DNA of 64,000 bases from positions 12,087,501 through 12,151,500 of the forward strand of contig JAKNDB010000068.1 in assembly GCA_024305405.1 (NCBI GenBank). The letters are read 5' to 3'. Under the pieces are notes generated by a model. The model saw only the letters and a list, made by a program, of their open reading frames with translations. It ran no database searches and was not told the DNA's origin. The position numbers and the translations under genes are program-made. The first letter of the stretch is position 1. Every line of letters starts with the position of its first letter. Shown piece after piece: positions 11,265-23,004 of the stretch. The DNA is from Dirofilaria immitis (lineage: Eukaryota > Nematoda > Chromadorea > Rhabditida > Onchocercidae).

Positions 11265-14200
11265 ATGTCTTGCCGAGATAAGATAACGAAGGAATTGTAA
11301 TAGGAAATCGAAATTCGAGAAATATATTAGAAATGGAGATGAATAATTTTAAAGCTCCATTGCTGAAAAGAACGGACAAGAAAGTAATAATTTTTGTTAT
11401 AAAAATATAGAATAATACGAACCAGTAATTTTGAAACATACGTTCTGTTTGCATATGGTCAATTTCACACATATATCGCGTAGTTACATAGATTGTTTGA
11501 ACAGACAATATATATTTTTGCACGAACACAGACTTAATTAAAATAGCATTTTCAAAGAATTCCATTAATTATACGATTAATTTTATTACTGTTTCTTATA
11601 TTTAGTTTATACTCATATAATAAATGAAAATATCTTTTTTCTTTTAGGATACAGTGGTGGACGTGCCATTGATATCTGTAACTCAGCCTAATTTGGAATA
11701 TGTCCCGCCGCCATTTGCCGTTGAACCTTCGAAGAATATCAGTTATGGCTTTGAAGTTATCAAAAATGGTACCGTAATTGACCGAATTGATTTCGGGAAA
11801 CGGAAGGCTAGAACGTTTTTAGTTATCGGTCGATTACCATCATGTGATATACAATTGGAGCATCCAACTATTTCAAGGTATTTTCAAGATTTTCTTGGAA
11901 ATTTGTTACCTTTAGTAGGCTTATTTCAGAGCCATTTGGTTAGCTTACATTCATGTGTTTATAAATGGCATAAAGACACGAAAAAGTACGGTTTTTTTGA
12001 TGATTTCGAAATCTCGAATTTAATAGATGTTTAAAGTCCCCAGGTCCTAATTTCGAAAGTTGATAATTTGTAGGCATCATTGCATACTTCAGTATGGGAA
12101 CGATTTAATGAATCGAGCTGCTAAAGGATGGCATATTTATGATTTGGGTAGTACGCATGGTACCAAACTAAATAAAAAAGATTCCACCGAAGCAGTTCAT
12201 ACGAATACGTGTCGGATATGTTATGCAGTTTGGGGTTTCAATTTTTTGATTTGGTTATTATTGTACTTAAGAACATCTGAGTTGTTACTATTTAAGCCAC
12301 TAAAATTTTTCTTTCAACATCCTCGTTTAGGAAAGTAAAGACAAGCTGTAGCTTGAAATTAATCGATTTGACTTTCTGTATTTGGGCAGTTCGAGTTCAT
12401 TTGTCCGCTAATTTATTTGATTTGAAATTCTGCTTTCTTTTTATTCAGCGAAATTTTTTCTTAGTTTTATTTATTTTTTTAAGGGAGTAGCAGACTTATG
12501 ACCTTACTTGGTCCAAATTCGGATACTGAAGAGGAATGGGAATATTCACCGACAGAAATGAGACGATTAATCGAGCAGAAGAAACTTTATGATGAAATAC
12601 AAAAAAGAAAGAGAAGGCATCAGAAACCGAAAAAGAAAGTGATGGTATCATGTGGGGAATGAGTTAGTTAATTTTTTCCGTGGAAATTAAAAATTCTTAA
12701 ATTTTTGGTTTGATTAAAATTTTTGATACCTAGAAATTTCTAACGTTGAACAAAAGGACGGGTAATTCTGATTTTCTTTGAAATTGTAAGCTAATTGGTG
12801 ATTAAAATAGGGCTGAATTTTTGGAGAAGCTCTCACTAGCTGCTATTTCAGTTATGGAATTTCAGAATACGATGAAGAATTGGCATATGCTCAGGCTCGT
12901 GAAGGAAGTCATGTCGAAGATCAGGAAGAGAGATATCGTGATGATCCACTGAAAGTGTTATCACATTTTTTCGAAAAGGAAGGTTTTGATATGGAATTTA
13001 CATACGAAGAAATAAGCGCGGAGCAAAATCACAAGTGGATATGTTCTGTTGAGTCAGTTCATATATATTTCTACCTTAGATTTCAAATGATTTGAATATG
13101 CGTTGACAACAACTTTCTCGATTTTGAAAGGATTCTAACTTTTATTATTAAGATTACCTGTCGATACAGCAACTGGTCAATCCTTGTCTGCATCAGCGAT
13201 ATGCAGTGGAAGCAAAAAGAGGCTCAATTCTTATGTGCCTTCAATGCCTGCAGAACACTGGGTATTTCAATTTGAATTTGGAAAAGAAATCGTCATTTTA
13301 CATCTTTTTTTTTCATACTTTATTCAGATTTCGGGATCTTTTAGAACTTTTAAAAAAAATACTTTTCTTAATTATTATTTTCTTTATGCTTATTTTTCAA
13401 AAGATATGCACGGCCTTCTATTTCGCTCGCATGAAACTAAAAGGAGAGCTAAAAATCTAGTAGATAATGATTTTTACGATTCCGATGAAGATACATATTT
13501 CGACCGGACAGGTCAAATTGAGACAAATCGTGAAAAGCGAAGACAACGTGCATTGGTTTGTTATCTTTTGCTATTTTCTTGTCGTTATTTCTATTTCGAA
13601 GAAAAAAAACAGGAGAAATTTATTTTGTGGCATCCTTAAATATTTTCTATGTTATTTTTTGAAACAAAATTTGCTCTGTAAATATCAGGAAGTGAAAGGT
13701 AAAGTAACAGCGGAAATAGAAACTTTCGAAACTTTGATGAAGAAAATTGCTTTAACAAATAAAGAATTAACTGACGTGGAAGCTCATTTGGCAGTGATTT
13801 CCAATAGGAGAAAGGAAGGAGATGATAAAAAGATGATAATGATGATGACGATCTTGATAAATTCTGCAAACAATTGGGGTATTTCAACAGGGAGAAAGAT
13901 AGCATGGCTGTAAGTTCGATTTTGTTTATGCTTTTATCAATTTTTGAAGTCATAGAAAGTTATTTTAATGTATTCACATTACGAAATATGTTTTCTGAAG
14001 GACAATATAATTTCATCATTATATTTCAGCAGGAAATGTGTAATTCATGTGCTTTTGCTTGAGCAATACTCTAAATTAAAATACATTATACGCAAAAAAT
14101 TCCGAAGAAAAGAGCGAATAATTTTTTTACAGATGAGGATGGAAAAATCTGTCTTGCGACATCGTTTCGTAGCTTTGAAACATGAAAAGAACGACTCGAA

Positions 14201-15473
14201 AAATTAGCAAAAATAGCAGAACCAATAGAACTGCCTACATTGAAAACATCATCAAATCAGGTGCGAATTATTTTTTCTGATTTAAGGAATTAAGTTTTTT
14301 CATATGTGTGATGCATTCTGCTTCTCAGAACAAACAGTGTTAAGAAAAATTTTTTAAATTGTAGTTTTTGGAAATTAAGCTTAAATTCTCAGGTTAATGA
14401 ACATATTGCGGGTTCTTTGTCGGCTGCAACAACAAAGAAACTGATGAGAATGCGACAGGCCAAAAATCACTTCCAAAAGAAAAAAGAGTAAATGATCTGT
14501 TAGAAATGGAATTACCAGCGCATACTTTCACTAAAGAAACTGTCGACAGAGTACATTTTGTAATGGAAAATGAAGATGACGAAAAATTAGTTGCCGGTTC
14601 GGGTAATACCTCATCGAACGTTCACCAACGAGATTTTTCAGCGGTAACTGATGGTTCCGACAGAAAGGTTTGGTTTAAATTAAATGAGCAGTTGTGATTG
14701 AATTAATTTAATTAGTTTTTTAATAATTTTTTAGTTTTGAGACTTTATCCAATTTATGAAAAATCTTTTTTGGAATTTTGAAGTCTTTTAAATAGCAAGG
14801 AAGTGTTATTTTTATTAAATTCGTGAAATTTTTCAATTTTAAGCAATTCAACATTCCAACTATATCAACAGTGATAACCGACTCAGGTGAGTTATCTGTA
14901 GCTGAAGAAATCGAAAAGAATGAAACAGCCATTGTTTCATTAGCCGTGACACACAAAGAACCGCAGCATGTGAACCAGTGCACTATTTCTGATAAAAACT
15001 TTTATCTACTATAAAAGATGATAGATCTTTAAAACGAAAACGTATCCGGATCCGTGATGTAACGTCAGCGAAGCAAAAGGTCTTATATTATTGCTTAAAA
15101 ACTAGCGATATCTGCACTCTATAATATTCCTACTTCTATGCATTTAATTTTTATGTATTTCTAAACTTTCTGCCTCAAAGATTTTAAACTCAATTCGGGC
15201 AGCAGTCCATATTAAATTATCTTTAATTATTTATTTTATGCTGTTTTGTCAATATCTTCAATCTATCTGGGTAATTTAATACTATCCATATATTTATACA
15301 TAGTGTAGTTTTCTCAAGCTTTTTCTTGATGCTTATGCGATTAATTGTAGAACGTTGATTATGGTTATGGAATTGCTAACAGAGACGAGGATTACATCAT
15401 GTGGATGCCACCAGAAAATCAAAAGGGTGATGGTACAAATGCACTTAATGCAAAATTTGTTGGGAAATATTGA
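11265..15473 (+). CDS. SLC4A1AP: Kanadaptin (SLC4A1AP), FHA-domain nuclear protein
   Basis: Kanadaptin is a nuclear protein with an FHA domain and a double-stranded-RNA-binding-like region, linked to RNA processing. Exons: possible first exon 11265-11296 (MSCRDKITKE), then 11648-11877, 12074-12234, 12484-12662, 12866-13052, 13153-13261, 13404-13555, 13689-13909, 14133-14260, 14393-14667, 14844-15079 and 15351-15473. The FHA part shows VIGRLPSCDIQLEHPTISR, GWHIYDLGSTHGT and a further FG-containing strand. Next come DGIMWGM, LPVDTATGQSLSASA, the signature RAKNLVDNDFYDSDEDTYFD, and the C-terminal tail DEDYIMWMPPENQKGDGTN. About eight single-base run-length errors break the frame: an extra A near 12171-12176, and missing bases near 12232-12235, 12600-12605, 13213-13217, 13826-13830, 14184-14187, 14438-14440 and 14999-15003. 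Corrected, including one more base in the doubtful first exon, it is about 679 aa. Identity is firm; the first exon is a guess. Confidence 0.88.
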
Positions 15474-17603
15474 AAATTAAGATATATAGTATGTGTTGTG
15501 AAAGTTTTTCTTTCGGTTGACAAACACAGAAGAATTTGAAATTTTATTTATTAGAAATAATTTGATATTAGGCGAAATGCGTTACAATACGGTTGAATTT
15601 GAGAAGTATTTTAAACAACAACAATTGATGATTTTGAAATAGAAAGGCCCCTTTTGTACCTGTGATTGTGATTATATAGGGTGAAAAAAAAGGTGGGGGT
15701 GATGAGAAAAAATTTGGATTGCAACGATCTGTAAATGGATAAAATAGATGTTTTAAGTGGGAGGAATGATGAATAAAGGTGGGAAAGGATATTGGGTGAA
15801 TGATGACTAGGAAACATTTAGATAAATGTTTTGATTAGTGTGAGAAACAGGAAATCGTTGATGGCTTAATTATTTGTTACAAACAATGTATTTTTAGGAG
15901 TTTTATAAATTTGAATTAATTTCCTCTCGGTTTCTCGACAGTATGTATCGCTGAAATCGCGAAGTCCTGTGATAAAAGAAAGTATAAAGATTCATAAGGG
16001 GATTTGTTGGAGGTGTATTAAAATACAAGTAAAGATGTTGTAAATCATATCAATTATGTTTAAAACTTTTCGTCTTTTTTGCAATAAATTCATTGCTATT
16101 GTCATTTATGTCTGCGGAGTATGGTGCACGAAATCTTTGGCACAAAATGATTGTTCCCAGTGCCCTCTTATCTTGGAAATAGGTTTTTAAAGCTCGTCCC
16201 TTTTATTTGTAGAAAGATATGCGAAGTCGACTATTGATGTTTCAATCAAGTAAATGTATGGAAAGTTAGTACTGTTCGACTAAAACTATCAGCCAAAATG
16301 CTTTTTTGTAAATGATTTTTTTTTGTAGGATTAGCTTATCAAAGAAATGATAGTTGACAATACTTTCAAATGTTTGGATAATGTTTATATAGTCACCATT
16401 GAGGATATATTGTTATATATTTACCTGATTCGTTATTTTCATATTTACTGGAAAATTAAAAAGGAAGTACATATTCGATCTTTTTATACCTTGCATGTCT
16501 TTAATAGAGCAATATATGGACAAAAGAGTAGTCATCTAAGTTGCATGAGATAAAGAAATGAGACTTGGAGATGTACGTGAAAAGTCAATAGTATATCATG
16601 TCATATAGAAAAGGGCGAAACTCATGGAAACAAAGGGCATACCTTTTTCCCACCTTAAACAACAATTACTATATACGTAGGAGGAAGCAAGCAGCATGTA
16701 ATTGCCGGGGTGTGAGGATGTCAAGGTGTTGTAAGTAGTGCAATAGCCTCCACACTGCAATCGATTGAAACTTATCCTTTCTTTGGGCGACTTGTTACGT
16801 ATTTTTTAATTTTTATATATATTATTAAATATTCTCTCCAAAAAAAAAAATTTCGTTTGAAAATATTTAATACTAGAGAGAATTTTTGACAGATAAAAAA
16901 CTTTTAGTTTAAAATTTCTCATATAAATAAAAGAAAAATTGTTTATAATTTTTATATGAATTCTGAATCTTGTATAAATCAAATATGTGTTTTTCTTTTT
17001 TTTTTTTTGACATGATATGCATATAATATATAGTGTTGAAAATTTTTGATAGAAATAAATTAAAATTGTTATTCATACTAATAACAATTATAGCGCTATT
17101 TATTATGCTACTTATTATGTAGATGTTTGCGAATGAAAAGATATATATATATATTTTTCTTTTTTATACTATAAATATTATTACTGACAATAATAATAAT
17201 TATTATGAACATTAAATATTAATTATGCATATCAAATAAGTGATATTTTTGTTTTAAGTTGTTTTTATAAATAAAAAAATGATAGATATATATTTAAACT
17301 ATAATATTTGCTTAATAACATACAATATATTAATATGTAGATTTATATAAATATATATTATAGTATATATTTCAAAAATTCTGCAACGTTAATAGAGGAC
17401 GACGAAATGATAGTGTGTTAGTTGAGTATTCACTCTCTAACTTGAGCAATGCAGCAAATAATTTATATAACACTATCAAATAGAATAACAATCTAATCGC
17501 AGTAACAGCAATAGCCGCAGTATTAGTTTAGTATATATGTGCATATGTGTATGATTAGATTATGCGAAAGCAAATCAAATAATTATATATATATACCGAA
17601 TAA
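15474..17603. other. Spacer between kanadaptin and the rDNA fragment
   Basis: No gene recognised. From about 16800 the sequence becomes extremely AT-rich and could be diverged ITS1, since it precedes 5.8S. However, the conserved 3' end of 18S rRNA, which should border ITS1, is absent. A moderately GC-richer patch at 16620-16790 has no assignable identity. Confidence 0.4.
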
Positions 17604-17627
17604 ATTAAATGCTCCATTAAATGCTCC
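17604..17627. repeat. 12-bp direct repeat at the rDNA break
   Basis: The 12-mer attaaatgctcc occurs twice back to back at 17604-17615 and 17616-17627, immediately before recognisable 5.8S sequence begins. It may mark the junction where the rDNA fragment joined flanking DNA; that is inference. Confidence 0.6.
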
Positions 17628-17631
17628 ACTT

Positions 17632-17765
17632 AGCTCGTGGATCGATGAAGAACGCAGCTAGCTGCGATAAATAGTGCGAATTGCAGACGCATTGAGCACA
17701 AAGATTTCGAATGCACATTGCACCATCGGGTTGATTCCCGATGGTACGTCTGGTTGAGGGTCAAT
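17632..17765 (+). rRNA. 5.8S ribosomal RNA (5' end altered)
   Basis: The core 5.8S is clear: GCTCGTGGATCGATGAAG, GAACGCAGCTAGCTGCG, AGTGCGAATTGCAGACGC and the 3' hairpin with cgggttgattcccg. The usual first ~30 nt (the region of 'ggtggatcactcgg') are not present; instead the 12-bp duplication precedes the core. The 3' part looks intact. The missing 5' end suggests this copy does not yield a normal 5.8S RNA. The exact 3' end is approximate. Confidence 0.85.
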
Positions 17766-18180
17766 ATCGATCAGATTATCAAATAATATACCAAAATTGA
17801 TACATATGATACATATGATATATGTTTTGGATATATTATTTGTTAAAATTAATTCATCAGGTGATGATGTGATGATAATCATTGAAAAATGACAAAAATC
17901 CCTGATTAAGTATAATAAAAATAGTAAGTAAAAAGGCAAATTTTTTACTTACAAAATATTACATATTGGAATAAATAATTTAATCTTTCATATATATAAC
18001 TGTGATACATCATAAATATATATATATAGCAAAAGAAAGATATAAATTATTATCATTTTTTGATCATTATTGCTATAATTATTATCCTGCTTGTTTAACT
18101 ATAATAATAGCAATGAATGAATCAAAATTTAAATGATACGTTAAAATCCAATATGTTATAAATTTTCTTTCATTTTTGAC
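17766..18180 (+). other. ITS2 (internal transcribed spacer 2), filarial type
   Basis: AT-rich spacer between 5.8S and 28S. The binding sites that I recall for the pan-filarial ITS2 diagnostic primers flank it, at 17673 in 5.8S and 18182-18205 at the 28S start. The interval between them, inclusive, is 533 bp. ITS2 length and sequence are species markers, so this is the best place in the window to name the worm. Confidence 0.8.
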
Positions 18181-20368
18181 CTCAACTCAGTCGTGATTAC
18201 CCGCTGAATTTAAGCATATAACTAAGCGGAGGAAAAGAAACTAACGAGGATTTCCTTAGTAACGGCGAGTGAAAAGGAAAAAGCCCAACGCTGAATCCAA
18301 TAGTTATTTAAATTATATGGAAATGTAGCGTATAAGTATAACTATTCGTAGCATATTTTTACACCCAAAGTCCCTTGAGCGGGGCTACAGTCCATAGAAG
18401 GTGCTAGACCTGTACGGGTGAAAAAAGTTACGATATGTTATACTTTGGAGTCGGGTTGTTTGAGATTGCAGCCCAAAGAGGGTGGTAAACCTCATCTAAG
18501 GCTAAATATGACCACGAGACCGATAGCAAACAAGTACCGTGAGGGAAAGTTGCAAAGAACTTTGAAGAGAGAGTTCAAGAGGGCGTGAAACCGCTGAGAT
18601 GGAAACGGATAGAGTTAACGAAACATATCGATATTCAACCAATCAATTTAGCAAATCTTAATTTCATCTATTATTCATTTTTGAATAAAATGATATCATA
18701 AGATAGAAGTGCTTTTATATGATTGGTGTATTTATCGATTGTATGCATTGAGAGCTTCATTTAAGCATATTAATACAATCATTTAGTGGACCAATTTTTT
18801 AATTTAATTAATAATTGGAATCCTAAATAATGTTGAAATATGTCTTAGATGAAGTTTAAATAAAATGTAACTTTCACTTGAAATAATAGTGACATGCATC
18901 GATTATAAATTTTACTAATTACATTTACATGTGGTCGCATGCGACTTATCGGTAAATGGATGAATTTTTTAAAAGAATTAGTAAATTTATAATATTGTAT
19001 GCATACAAAGTTACATCTCAATGTGAACGTTAATCACCTATCTGACCCGTCTTGAAACACGGACCAAGGAGTCTAGCATATACGCAAGTTATTGGGTAGT
19101 AAACCTAATTAATAAAAAGCATAATGAAAGTAAAGATTATTTTAAATATAATTGATATGTGATCTATATACATACATACATATGTATATAGCGTAACATA
19201 ACCCCGTTCATATTGTTTTATTACAATAGGGCGGAGGTAGAGCGTATATGCTGGGACCCGAAAGATGGTGAACTATACCTGAGCAGGATGAAGCCAGAGG
19301 AAACTCTGGTGGAAGTTCGAAGCGATTCTGACGTGCAAATCGATCGTCTGACTTTGGTATAGGGGCGAAAGACTAATCGAACTATCTAGTAGCTGGTTCC
19401 CTCTGAAGTTTCCCTCAGGATAGCTGGAGTACGTAATTAAAGCAGTTATATTCGGTAAAGCGAATGATTAGAGGAATTATGGGACGAAATGTCTACAACC
19501 TATTCTCAAACTTTCAATGAGTATGACGTCTTGCTTGCTTAAATAAATGAATGAAGCATAGACATTGAATGTGTACTCCAAGTGGGCCATTTTTGGTAAG
19601 CAGAACTGGCGCTGTGGGATGAACCAAACGTTGAGTTAAAGTGCCAAACTTTCCGCTCATGAGACCCCATGAAAGGCGTTGGTTGATATAGACAGCAGGA
19701 CGGTGGCCATGGAAGTTGGAAACCGCTAAGGAATGTGTAACAACTCACCTGCCAAATCAACTAGCCCTGAAAATGGATGGCGCTTGAGCGGAAGACTTAT
19801 ACTCAACCGTTGCATGGCTTGTGTTTTTAAAATTTTAAAAAAAATCAAAAAGAAAACCTGGCCGCAACGAGTAAGAGGGTCGCAATGGTTAGCGTTGAAG
19901 ACTTTGGGCGTAGGCCCAGTTGGAGCTTCCATTGGTGCAGATCTTGGTGGTAGTAGCAAATATTCAAGTGAGATCCTTGAAGACTGAAGTGGAGAAGGGT
20001 TCCACGTGAACAGCAGTTGAATGTGGGTCAGTCGATCCTAAGATATTGGCTAATGCCGTTTTATAAAATAAAGGGATGGACGTGTGATCCATCTGGTAAA
20101 TCGAAAGGGAAACGAGTTATATTCCCGTACCTGGACACAGAGATAAATACTCAGAATTTAGCGCAGTAACGGAAATGAATTTGAAACATTAAGGAAAACC
20201 CGTGTTAGAATTTTCTTTTCTGGTTAAGGAACGGCCCGGAAGCCGGAGATAAGTGGCACGCTTCCTATAATGTCCCGTGAACTTTGTTCGATCCATGAAA
20301 ATCCGAGGAAAACTATTTGAATTTCGTGCCAGATAAGTACAATTCTGATAACAATAACATGCCTCAAA
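18181..20368 (+). rRNA. 28S rRNA fragment, truncated and probably decayed
   Basis: It begins with the universal 28S start (tcgtgattacccgctgaatt, taagcatataactaagcgga) and passes in order through known conserved blocks: gtaccgtgagggaaagttgc, cttgaaacacggaccaagga, gcaggatgaagccagaggaa and ctagtagctggttccctc. Similarity fades near 20370, after the 'gaaaatccgagg' block, so only about the 5' two thirds is present. The catalytic 3' third is missing. Several normally invariant positions appear changed by C-to-T or G-to-A (for example actatacctgagc for the usual actatgcctgagc, and ccctctgaag for ccctccgaag), judged against the consensus from memory. A 5' run also lacks a G (gaaaaggaaaaa). I read this as a non-functional rDNA remnant. 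A misjoined contig is the alternative. Confidence 0.85.
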
Positions 20369-21447
20369 AAAGGAAGGAGCGACCCAAGTATGCCCGATAC
20401 ATCACCAACTAACCTTGTGGAGTACATCTAACTAAGATGACGTTGTTAATTAGGATACCTCACGCCATTTCGAGGTCAATTCTGAGATCAGAAAAGTCCT
20501 CACCTTTAGTTGGAGCACATAACAAAGATAACTAGTATGATTTACAACACCTTGACCTATATTCTAGTACATCTGTAACAATTTACCATATAAATTTTTA
20601 TATTTTCTTTTACCAAGGGACTTCGCGATTTCAACGACAAGCAGACTTTGTGAAAAACAAATCTTAGCTATAGGTTAAATGCAGTATTGAGAAAATAGAT
20701 AATATAACAGAAATATTGTGGAAATTGACAAGTTTGTTGGAAGTCAGTCAAAAAGTCCGATTCATTTCAAATTATTTTTCTACAGTCTTTGTATTCTTGA
20801 AACATATTGTTTGCCACATTTCATGTTTTGAAAGTACTAAATATTCTTTTGAAGTATTCTTTTGCTTCAAGATGGAAATATAAACTCGGAAAGCTTTAAT
20901 TTCCATAAGCTTCTACATCTCTTTCCAATAAGTTTTCACATCTCACTATTGTGAATATATAGGTATCTCGTCCTGTATATATATGATCTTTAGAATATTT
21001 TCATCATAATTTTCTGAAATAAGGTAAATGGAGTAAACCATTATTTATTACATTTGAATTGTCAAAAATATCAAGTGATACCGATTTCAATTGCATTTTT
21101 CGACACTACATAGCATCGTTGATGTAGCATGTTTCCTTGTAATTTTCATATTTATCTCTGTAAAACGAAACTATTATGTGATATTATTAATAACTGGCAT
21201 AATCAGTTATTCAATAACGCATGCATGTATTTTATTCCAATAATGATAGTGATAATAGTGGAGATAGAAATAGTGTTGCTGATGAATATTTAATTTCTTT
21301 AAATCACAAAAGAAAGATGTTGTAATTAGTATAATTATATCTTTTACTTAAATCTACAGAAGTTTATAAATTGCAACTTTAAATGTTAAGAAATAATCAC
21401 AGTTTGGTTTTTAATATTTTAGTTTCTTCTTTCTTTAAATATCTTTC
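20369..21447. other. Spacer after the rDNA fragment, no gene recognised
   Basis: Ordinary AT-rich sequence. The first ~170 bp (to about 20540) are somewhat GC-richer and could be further diverged rDNA, but I cannot align them to a known 28S block. Confidence 0.4.
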
Positions 21448-21658
21448 TTATTTTTCTTCATCAAAAGTTCCTTGCTTGAATGTCTTCAATAAATCATATT
21501 CTGTTGCCGTAAATCCCATTTTTTTTAAGGAAAACATTAATTTTTTTTTGTAATCAATCACTTTCTGTTTTTGACGATTCTAATAATCTGCTTATTAGGT
21601 TTATTACGTTGAAATAGCCAATCAAACTCCTGTTCGTCAGGAATCAGATTGTTACGAA
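21448..21658 (-). CDS. Terminal exon of an unidentified gene
   Basis: On the minus strand an ATTATCAG acceptor precedes an exon from 21658 to a TAA at 21448-21450. It reads RNNLIPDEQEFDWLFQRNKP, then a lysine-rich helix-like stretch (VIDYKKKLMFSLKKMGFTA), then EYDLLKTFKQGTFDEEK. One A appears to be missing in the run after 'atcgtc' (minus strand), where the frame shifts by one. Composition is clearly protein-like and unlike the surrounding DNA. I found no upstream exon and do not recognise the family. Confidence 0.4.
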
Positions 21659-22639
21659 CTGATAATTTCTTAGGTTACTCAGCGCTTGCTCATTAAAAGA
21701 AATTTGCCTCTACTGTCGCGAATTTCAATGTCGCGAAATTCCAAATAATAAAATAATGTTTAACATAAAAATAATTACAAATATTTCGATGATTCATTAG
21801 TTGCTATTTACCTCATTAATCTACATATTTGTTTGAATAATTGTTATTTCCTGTCTAAGAAATTTATCTCATTTCCTGTCTTGAAGCAATATTTATATTT
21901 TCCCATATTATCATATTTCCTATCTTAGAATTCCAATTCATTTTCCCAACCATCCAATCAACCATTCAGTTGTGTAAGGTAGAAAACTAACAAACCTTTC
22001 TACACGTCCAATTTGTTACAGTTTAAAAACTCTCTAATTTAACAGTCTAATGGGTTCCGAATTATCCAAGCTAACTCATCTCAATCCCCTTCAATTCTTC
22101 TATTTTATTTTAAATCATTAATATCGTTATTGTTGGTTCGTGTGTTATCAATTTTATAAAGGTCTTCCTATTCCTGTTCTGCATAAGGAATAAAGCTTAT
22201 TACAAATCTGTTGTGACATCGACTCAACCAATCCAACAAAGTTATCGCAACATCTACTACTTTTTCGTCTCTCCTCACATTATTATAAAATTTTGTCATT
22301 ATTTCGATTCGCTTCTGATTTCCTTACTGTATCCATTAACAAGAGCATTTTTTTGGATGTGCACCATATGTCCTTATAAATTTTCAAGGTTTTCAATATA
22401 AGCGGAAAATGCGCTTGTTAAAGCGTTTGAGACAATAAAAACACCAGCTTAGTAGGTAATGAACAATTGGTTAATAGTCTGTTTATTGGATTTCTCAACG
22501 CTTAAACTTAGATCAACTGCGGTTTAAAAGCAGCTAGATTAGATGTTTAGAGTTAAAAACGCCAGTTTATAAAGTTAATATAAGTAACTGCCCACTAAAA
22601 GGGCTCCATTTGCTTTTTCTGGTTTGATAAATTTCTTAA
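21659..22639. other. No gene recognised; right part may be bacterial-derived
   Basis: The left part is typical host AT-rich DNA. From about 22400 the texture changes: fewer A/T runs and more mixed sequence. It continues into the Wolbachia-like block to the right and could be the left end of the same transfer. That extension is inference. Confidence 0.3.
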
Positions 22640-22900
22640 ATATTTATTGCTAAAATAGTACCCTGAATCTCAGTGTCGACTACTAAGATAACAAAAAAGG
22701 AGGCAATGGGACGACAACACGCAGGTTGAAACGGCAAGAAAAGGCTACTTGGATAACAAAAGATAACAAGAAAAGAAGGCACTGAAATAATAGCGGAACG
22801 GCTTGCTTGGATTCAATTTCAACGCAATTTTGACCAAAATAATAACATGCTTTTTGACACTTAAAATTCAAAATGTACGTATCAATTTTGCTTTTCTGAT
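22640..22900. repeat. Decayed Wolbachia-type intergenic repeat
   Basis: This block contains repeated, mutated versions of a motif resembling the GATGACA / 'cactgggatgaca' units common in Wolbachia intergenic repeats: 'actaagataacaaaaaagga', 'ggcaatgggacgacaa', 'aaaagataacaagaaaag' and 'aggcactgaaataat'. Several differ from the bacterial form by G-to-A changes. It sits directly upstream of the ftsZ remnant, which supports a single transferred segment. The repeat identification is from memory of Wolbachia sequence, not from an alignment. Confidence 0.5.
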
Positions 22901-23004
22901 CGCTTGAAAGCTTGCTGCAGTTACATCTTTTTCCTGCTTTATAAAGTTAATAATATTCTTAATCTCCTCAATCTTCTTTCTTCTTACTTCTCTGCTTAAT
23001 TTCA

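Noticed and set aside
11257..11565. Minus-strand open frame of about 100 codons upstream of kanadaptin
   Set aside because: Hydrophobic, T-rich composition typical of intron or intergenic DNA, and it overlaps the probable first intron of kanadaptin.
16081..16160. Possible 18S rRNA piece ('tctgcggagtatggtgca')
   Set aside because: Only a short, weak resemblance to a conserved 18S block; no flanking 18S sequence is present.
19539..20427. Open frames on both strands within the 28S segment
   Set aside because: They overlap conserved rRNA sequence in order and match no protein.
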